This document shows, one piece after another, positions 47,801 through 56,800 of a stretch of 64,000 nucleotides of DNA (positions are counted from its first letter, which is position 1; each line of letters opens with the position of its first letter). The position numbers and the translations under genes are program-made. Source of the DNA: Linyphia triangularis (taxonomy: Eukaryota > Arthropoda > Arachnida > Araneae > Linyphiidae); NCBI GenBank assembly GCA_963978545.1, contig OZ021731.1, forward strand, positions 26,054,093-26,118,092, read 5' to 3'. The notes below the pieces were generated by a model. The model did no database searches and was not told the DNA's origin. It saw only the letters and a program-made list of their open reading frames with translations.

Positions 47801-50800
47801 TCCGTAGAAATGCTGCTGCTAAGTTGTGCAAACTAGAACTTTAGTGAATTAAATTATACGTCAAAAGAGGGAGGGAACCAATATAATTTGGGAAAAATAT
47901 TACTTCTTGTTCTTTGGAATTTTACCGACCGATGTGAGATTTTAAGCACAAGGATTAAGCTGCTCCCTTTATTTGAATGATTTTCAAATTTTTTTAAATA
48001 TACATTACAAAATAATCTGTTATTCCTTAAAATTAAATTTTTTTTTATTTGTTATTCGAGATGTTCGTAGCAAAGCTGAAATTATCTAGACTTTCTTAAT
48101 TTAATAAACATATAAATGAGTACAAACTTATTACTTTACAGAAGACCAAAATTGCTTAGAACTGTTAAATTAAGAATTGAAATGAGTGACCATTATATAT
48201 ATATATACTTAATTTTTACTTTCCAATATTTCTATTTCAGGCATGTGAATCACAACATTTAATGTTTTTTCACACTGTTTATAGGTTTTGATAGAAATGT
48301 ACTATTTTAAAACTAACAAGTATCAAATAATTCATTTACATAAAGCATATAAAGATAACGTGATTATCAATAATTAAGTTTTTTTGTTGAGGGAATAATG
48401 AAATAAAGAGGTGAAGCATGAGTCAGGAGATAAGATTATTATTATGTAATTTGGTTAATAGTTAAGAAAGAAAGTATTAAAGTAATATAAAACTTAAAAG
48501 TAATAAATGAATAAAAACTTTAGATTTTTACAGTTTTAAAAATTAAATAAATTACAATTTTGCAATGGTAGATGAATAACAAGTCAAAGAACTATTCTGT
48601 ATGTTCTTGCATAGTCATTGCATCTTATCAGGGCATTGCCTCTTATCAGGGTAAAACAACTTGAAGATTATTTTTAATATGTTAATATATTATTCTAAGC
48701 ACATTAGCGCTCTCTGTAAAGAAGAACAATCTTGTTACTGTTCACAAAGCTAATTAGTAAATTAAAAGATACATTATTTTTTTTACACATAATTTTTTTA
48801 AGGTTATTCAATATTAATTAAAAAAGGTAAGCTATTCCTGGATCTAACAAAAGTGTTTATATGATCTCCAAATATCCAAATTTTAGAAACATCAAGACTA
48901 TAGTACCTTAATATTAATGACATTTTATTGATATTTGATGACTGTAGTTTCTTCAATAAAGACTGATTATGAACACTTAGGCAAGTCAGCATAATGAACA
49001 AGCCAACATAAGTATGATTGGATCTTGTTGATCGCTTTGATATTGCTTTTAAACCATAAACTATTTAGAATTACCAAAAAAAACTTAACACACACAATTA
49101 AAATTGTATAATAGAATGCAAATTTTGATGTTAGATGAATAACCATGAATAATCAGTATATAAATCATTTAGTGAAATTGATAAAATGCATATTGTACCT
49201 GGTGTAAAGCTGGTCCAAGAACAGGTACTAAAAATCCTTGATACAAGTATTCCATTAATTGTTCCTGGACCATAGGATGTGCAACCTGCAAGAAGAAATA
49301 AATTAAAATAATGAATAGCAATCAAAACAATCATGTTAAACATTTAACAATAAGTTTTTCTTTGAGAACACACAGTTAACTATCTAATTATAATCATATC
49401 TTATTTTATTTATGCTAAGAATTATTGGACACAAACAGTCAGCAGTGGAATGGAATTCAAACATACACATAATGAATGATATAGTACTAATTTTTGATAA
49501 GTATATTAGTTCTTTAATATAATTAGCAATCACTATTAAAAAATTAAGATCAAGTTTTAATTAGACATGTAAAGATGAAAAATGCTTTTAATTGTATGGT
49601 CACTCAAAGAATACATGTAATTTAGTTAAATAACAAACACATTTAATACACAAAAATATATAAATTATGAAAACCATCAGAAAATTACTTGAGTCGTCAC
49701 TTTACACATACATACTTTTCAATATTAAATGAGGGTTAATTTTTGTCTTCAGCAATTAATACAAAGAATATTAATTAGATGAAAAAATATGGTTGCTCAC
49801 TTCCAAGAACAAAAGATTTGTATGTTACAATCATTAACAATTCGTTTTATAAAATTAATCCATCAATAAGAATAAAGTATTCAATGTGATATAATTTTAT
49901 GCACTTTGAGAGCTTTACTTAAGTTAATGTAATTTCCAAAGCTTTGAATTTAATATTTATTTGGCAAATGCTTATTATTAATAATCAATGATTTCTTCGA
50001 TAACAGTTAATAGAGAAGATTAGTTAAGCTTTTTTACATGAAATTTTTGGAAAAGAATGATGTAGTAAAAAGTTTAAGAATGAGACCTTTGACCCTTTAT
50101 TTACTGATGGGTCTTATAAGCCCCGTTAGTTTTTTCATGGTACTGTATTAATTTAAAAGCTTTGAGACAATGAAATCCACTTCTAAGAAAGCTCGTTCAT
50201 AGATTTGCAGCACACATTATTTCTCTTTATTTACAAACACAAGGACAATTTTCAATCTTGGCCTTGTCTTATATATTTGTCTCAAGCAAGCTTCCAAAGG
50301 GAAATAAGCTTGTGCTGCCATTCAATAATTGAAGAACGAACTTCACACAAGTGGATTTCAAAGTTCCAATGAGACTCAAAACGTTTAAATTTATACAGAA
50401 CCATAAGAAAACAGACCGGACTTACAAATCCCATCAATAAATAAAGGGTTAATAGCAAGCACATAAAATACAAAATCAATTAATTGTAACAAAAAAAAAG
50501 TAAACAATACCTGAATTACTGCATTGCAGAACTCCAGGGAGTTTAAAAACATTGCAAGCTCGGGCATCTCCGAAATATCCTCAGCTGTAAACCGATGCCA
50601 ACCTTCATCCACTTTTGGCAATTTGCGAGGAAGGCTCGAATATAGAGCACTCAAACCAGTAGCCAACACCTTAGAATGAAAAATGTGTTATAAGCAGAAA
50701 AAGGACGATTTTTAAAAAAATTAACTTTAAAAATTATATCTTACAGGACAAAAGTTTGAATGTTCTGCAATATAGACACCGATACTTTCATTTCTTCTGG

Positions 50801-53800
50801 ACAAGGCCATGCATAGCAATAAAGCATCTCTAGCTTGCTGACCAATTGCTCCTTCGCGATGGACAAAAGGTATTAAAAGGGAAAAGATTAAAAACCTGTA
50901 AGAAAGAATTTTACATTAGAATGCATGTATACAAGTTTGTATACAGTATTAATATTGCATTGAATTAAAAATGACCAACAGTCTTTACATGATGTTATAT
51001 ATTTTGCAGTGTGGTCAAAAAATTCAGGGAAAACAGTTCTCTGATAGATTACTAAAAAATTCCCTGATTTTATGACAAACTTTTTTTTTTTAAATATTCC
51101 CAATTTTTCCAGATGTGTAGATAGCATATTTATTTCAAAGATATAAGTAATTTAAAAAAAAAAAATAGTGTTGGCAGTAACAAAAAGTTTAAATTATATT
51201 GTAACATGAAATTTCTAAAGATTACCACAATTCTCCGAGAAAATTACCCTAAAATACAGATGAACAAGGAAACGTACCTTCAAAACAATAGGAAAAATTC
51301 CCTGATTTTCACGAAATTTAAAAAAAATAAAAAATTCCCTGCTTTTTTGCAGCATCAGAAAGTGTCCTACATTTCCCAGATTTCAAGGTTTTGTGGCAAT
51401 AATGTTTTAAATCATAATATCTGCCATAAATGTTGCTTTAAAACATTTTCACTGTATAAGGAAAGTAGTATAACAAAACATAACCAGGGTGGCCCCAAAA
51501 TTCAGAAAAAAAGTTCCCTGATAGATTTCTAAAAAATTCCTTTATTTTATGGCAAACTTTTATTCAAATTTCCTCAATTTTTTCCAGATATAAATATGCA
51601 TGCATTAAAATAAAATATGCATGCCAAAGAGAGATAGCAGTTAATTTTTTTTTTTTAAATACTTATTGCGGTAAGGAAAAGTTTAAATTATTCCATAACA
51701 TGAAACTTTTAACGATTACTACAATTCCCCGGGTAAATGGCACCAAAATACAGAACGGGGAAATATACCTTTAAAACCAGACAGAAAATTTCCCTGATTT
51801 TTGTGAAATTTAAAAAAATTCCCTGGTTCTTTGGCTACTTTTGATAACTGAAGTGTAAAGCAGATGAAAGAGGCAAAAATTTTTTTTTTTAAACTAGAAT
51901 ATTTACAATGGATGAAGCTGGAATGAATTAGGCTAACTTCTAAAATGTATCCCAGCTCTATAAAATATTTAACGAGAGATATTCAGACTGATGAAGAAGA
52001 CTTGTTACATACAAAAGTATAAACCATTAAAAAGCCTTAGAAGTCATTTTTCCATATACGCCCCCTTCATTCACTTAGTTTTTCAGTTGCAATGTGTACT
52101 GGCTTCCGTAAATTAATGCACATTTTCAAAAGTGTACTTGAATTTGGGTGGATGAAAATTGCTGAGTATGTAGAATGTAAATATTGCATGCTCCAGCCAA
52201 TCATGATAGACAAGCTGAACATATGCTAAGTAGGTAATTGTTGAAGACAGACACAGTCTCAAGGGTTTGGAGAGCTGCACTTAAATGTTGACTCAGTGCT
52301 CAGAGTTTTTCAGGATATGCACATACTTTATTAATAAAAGTTTTTTTTTTGGCTTCACATTTCCTTAGGTGAATGATCCGAACTTGACGTTATCATATAA
52401 CCTCCAAATACTTATACATAATTCATATTTTCTTTAATGCATAAACACATTTGCTACCTTCATGTCCAATTTTGTATTAATCAAAGCGTTATAATTTTTC
52501 TTCTTTGTTGAATATACATTTAACTTTTGAAAGCCAGAGTACATGATGTGATTTACAAATAAAGGATTTAATATTAATAAATAAAATATGCATGTTTCTT
52601 TTAAATAGGTGATAAAAAAAATATTTTTGGAAGATATGGGGAGATGAGAACTATACGTCAGGGAAAGAGGTCAATTACTCTTGATTTGATGAATACATTA
52701 CTAATGAAATATAGAGATAAGAATAAAATAGAGATATAAAATAAAAATCACTCTAATCATAAACTTACATAAGTTACAAATTTAAATAAGCTATAGAAGT
52801 AAATCTTAAAAAATCAATCTTATAATTTTTTTTACATAAAGTTAAATAAAAAGCTTTTTCAAATCAATACACAGACTTACTAAATTTTAAGTATGAAATT
52901 TTCATGCTGGAAAAGAATTAAGAACAAAAAAAAATCCTTCACTTTACACAAAAACACCATCACTAAAAAAATATTCATAAACTCCTAACATTAGCAATAT
53001 ATTTTTCGTGCTCACAAAAGCAAGAAAGACAAAATTTTTACGAGGGAGATAACACTGAACTTTCAAAGGAACATTAAATATACACAAAAAGCAAGATGCC
53101 TACTAACATTCTCAAAAAATAAAATCACATTTTAAAAAGTATCTTGCAAAAACAAAAAATCCTATGTTGAAAAGAAGTTCCACACAAACAGTGCAAAATA
53201 ATAAACGAAAACAACAAACCCATGCAACCAACATACATGTCTCGTTTTTCTGACCTTGTAGATCCATGGTCAGAGCTTGCACCAAAAAATACTTGCAATA
53301 AGTCCGGAAATTGAGTCAAACAAACACACAAAGTATTTAGAAGTATGATGAGTCGTTTTTCAACATCTACTGGTACACAATCCCCACAAGAAGCTAGAAG
53401 CTTTAACAAAGGCCTCACTACTGGTTTGTGAAATAATAGATCTTGATGGCAGTTGGTGATTAAGATCTAAACAGAAAAGAAATGTAGCAGGTTTAAAATA
53501 TTATATTCAGGTTTCACAAGCCTGAATCACTAGAGAACTTATTTATGCTACTACAGTTATATATCGATCTTGTTTTGTTATTTAAGCTAAGATGAATAGA
53601 GCAGTAATTTTTTTAAAGTTTTGTTAAACAGATAACATAACAATTAACATTGACACAATAGATTTTAAGTAAAAATGTTAGTCTAAGACTTGAACATTTC
53701 AACAAAAAAAGAAAATGCATAAAATTTTAAATTTCATAGTATTCTATACACTTAGTGTACAATTTCATTTCTCAACAAAAACACAGATCATATATATATA

Positions 53801-56800
53801 TAGTTGTAATTAGGTAATAATAAAATTTCATTTCAATAATAGTAATAAACTATATTACATTAATTGAAAGTTGAGCAAATTCTACCAGAACAATTTGAGA
53901 AATATTTTACAGGAGTGTACATAATTTAATTATTACAGTGCCTTTGTGAAACGGTAATTTATTCGAAAAACTTTCTTCTTTCCTCAGTTAAATATATAAT
54001 ATGTAAATTGGAAAAATATATTACTCCTATATAAGTTGGGAAAATATATACATTACTATTCCAAAAAATCAAAGTAATATATTGAATAATGTGTTATAAA
54101 ATCAATATCAGGGGTCAGCTAAAAATTACTTTTAACCAGAGATGAAAACAGTAAAAAAAAGAGGAACTACAAAAATAGCTGAATAAGAATACATTTTTGA
54201 GCTAATGTGCATTCAGAACGGTGGTGCAGCCACAACTTCTATCTGAGGGTGGTTTTAGGCAAGTTTAATCTCATAAAGCCCTATAAAGTCTGTTAAAAAT
54301 AATAAAATTGTAGAAAAAACAGAATTTCTCGGAGAAAAGAAGTTGATATCCGCTTAAAAAGGGAATATTTTCTCCCTTGTTTTAACAAAGAAGCATATCA
54401 GATAAGTCAAATCTCTTTTATACGTAAAAACATACAAATCTATAAAATATGTAAATGCATAACAAATGTTAGTTTGAAAGAGTTCTTTTTCACACACAAT
54501 TTTGAAAAGTTCCTTTTTATAGATACAACTTTGTGAGGAGTTAGTAAAAAATAGCATATAGATTTCGCTTAAACAGACCACTGAATCTAGATATACAATT
54601 CTCTAAGGCAAACTAAAAAAAATACTGTATTTGTATTTGCAGATTAGCAACACAGGCTGTTTGTTTACGTATTGGAATCAAAGGTTGCATCGAAGTGAAT
54701 ATTTGCAATGCTGCTTTAGCCTTTAACCAAAAATAGAAAACTGCATGCTCAATAAGCAAAAGATAATATAGATGAAATGCTAAATTATAGAAAAAATGCA
54801 AATGATATCATAGAAACATTCTAATGGATTAGGAGTATCGTTGTTGAAAAACAAGCTACAGCTACAGATTCTATGAAGGAAGTTTGTTATTTCAGGTATC
54901 CACTCCTGGGAAAAAGAAAAGATTCTAAGAAATATATGAATGTATAGGATGAAGTTAAACTTATGTTCTTTTCGATTACAACACACATTTTTGATTATGC
55001 TAGTACCTACATATTCTGAAGGCATCTATTATTTTAGCGAGCAAATTGAGCCTGTATCGCAAGGCTGATCAATGAGGGATGGCGAGTGTTACTGAAAAGG
55101 GAATAAAGTTCTCCAATTCAAAATAACAAACTAAAACAACAAAACAAAACCTAAAAAACTTTAAAAGATTTTCAATAAAAATTTAATAAAATAACCTCGT
55201 AACACTTCAGCTGTTCCATTTTCAGTATATTCACAAACTCTCCAGCCCGTATTGACCAAGATAGAAGCTTGTCCAGACATCCTTCCATAAGCAGGTAGCT
55301 AAGAAGGGGGCCTGTAGGTTGAGGATCTGCTTCAGAGGTGCCGTTGGTAAGACAGGCTGTTGATAGTTGCATCTCTTGGAGGAGTAGTGTTATCATCTGG
55401 TCAAGATTGTTGATGACCCCTGTGACGTCATCTGCTGTTGGGAAGGTTTGCTGCCAGGATCTGGGAGATGGTTGAATGATTTGATAAGAAACTTTTACAA
55501 GTATATAATGAAAGTTAAGAACATTAATCTGAAAGGTATTTGTAGGATTTAGCTTTACTTTTTTTGTGCAAATGTCTAAAATTTAAATGAGAGACAATGT
55601 GCGTTAGATATTCTAGTTTGTACAACATTTCAATGTTCTGTTTCTTGAACCAATTACAACCAAAGTAAAACACATACAAAAAGCAGTTTACATGTTTTCC
55701 AGTTAAAGCCAGAACAAAAAAATTTATGCAGGGTGGCTACAAAATTCAAGAAAAAAAGTTCCCTGATAATTCCCTGACAGATTTCTAAAAAATTTCCTGA
55801 TTTTAGGGCAAACTTTTTTTCAAATTTCACCAATTTTCTTAGGTTTACCAGATGTCTAGACACCCTGATAAAATAGAACATGTATGCTAAAGAGATAATA
55901 TGCAATTTTTTAAAAAATAGTTTTGCTGGTAATGAAACGTTTAAATTATTCTGTAACATTAAACTTCTAATGGCTTACCACTACAAATCTCCATATAAAT
56001 AGCACCACATTTTCTTGGTTCTGTGGCCACTCTGTTATGGTTGTTATTATTATTATATGAGATACTAATGAACCTTGCAAATTATTCATATAATAATAAA
56101 CCATAAAAACAAAGTTTTTAATATAGATCTTTTATATGCACTGCCAAATTTTATATGCATTAACATAGCGCTGATTCTGTTGTCAGCGAGTACTTGGTGT
56201 TTACATTTAATTTTAAATATTAAAAACATCTCTATCACAGAATATGAGACAAACAACACTTCAAAAGTCATTTATTAAAAATGCATGTGAATTCATTCAT
56301 TCATTCACATCCAAATATCTTTTACTTATTCTGATTAAAACAATTTTGGCAACAGTAAAGAGTTTCAACAATGATCGGTTAAAATTCTTTCACTTACAGC
56401 ATTACTACGCAATGCAACATAGAATTGACTGGATAACACTTCATAATAAATTTATGCATTCACTTCCAATTATCTTTTATTTATTCTGATTAAAATAATT
56501 TTGGCAACAAGAAAGAGTTTTTACAATGATTGGTTAAATGGGATTTATTAGCATTCCAAAATGATTATAAAAACATGTGTAAAAATGAATTTTTAGTGAT
56601 AGCCCCTAAAACTTGATAAAATGCATCTTCATTGAATTTTTCTGCTAAGCTTCAACTCGATCAGATGACGACAAGTGGGTTAATTAGGCCTTCACAGATT
56701 TACCCGGCAGCCACATACACACAAATAAAATCGAAGTTAATATAAAGGATTTCAAAAACATCAATGATGTTTTAACACATCTCTTTAACAAGCTGCTCCA

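Larger units (their letters stand above)
50896..53236. other. FHIP1 intron 3
   Basis: Two CAGGGTGGCC-family copies (51007-51404 and 51485-51843) lie 80 bases apart; the rest is AT-rich with no gene seen. Confidence 0.9.
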
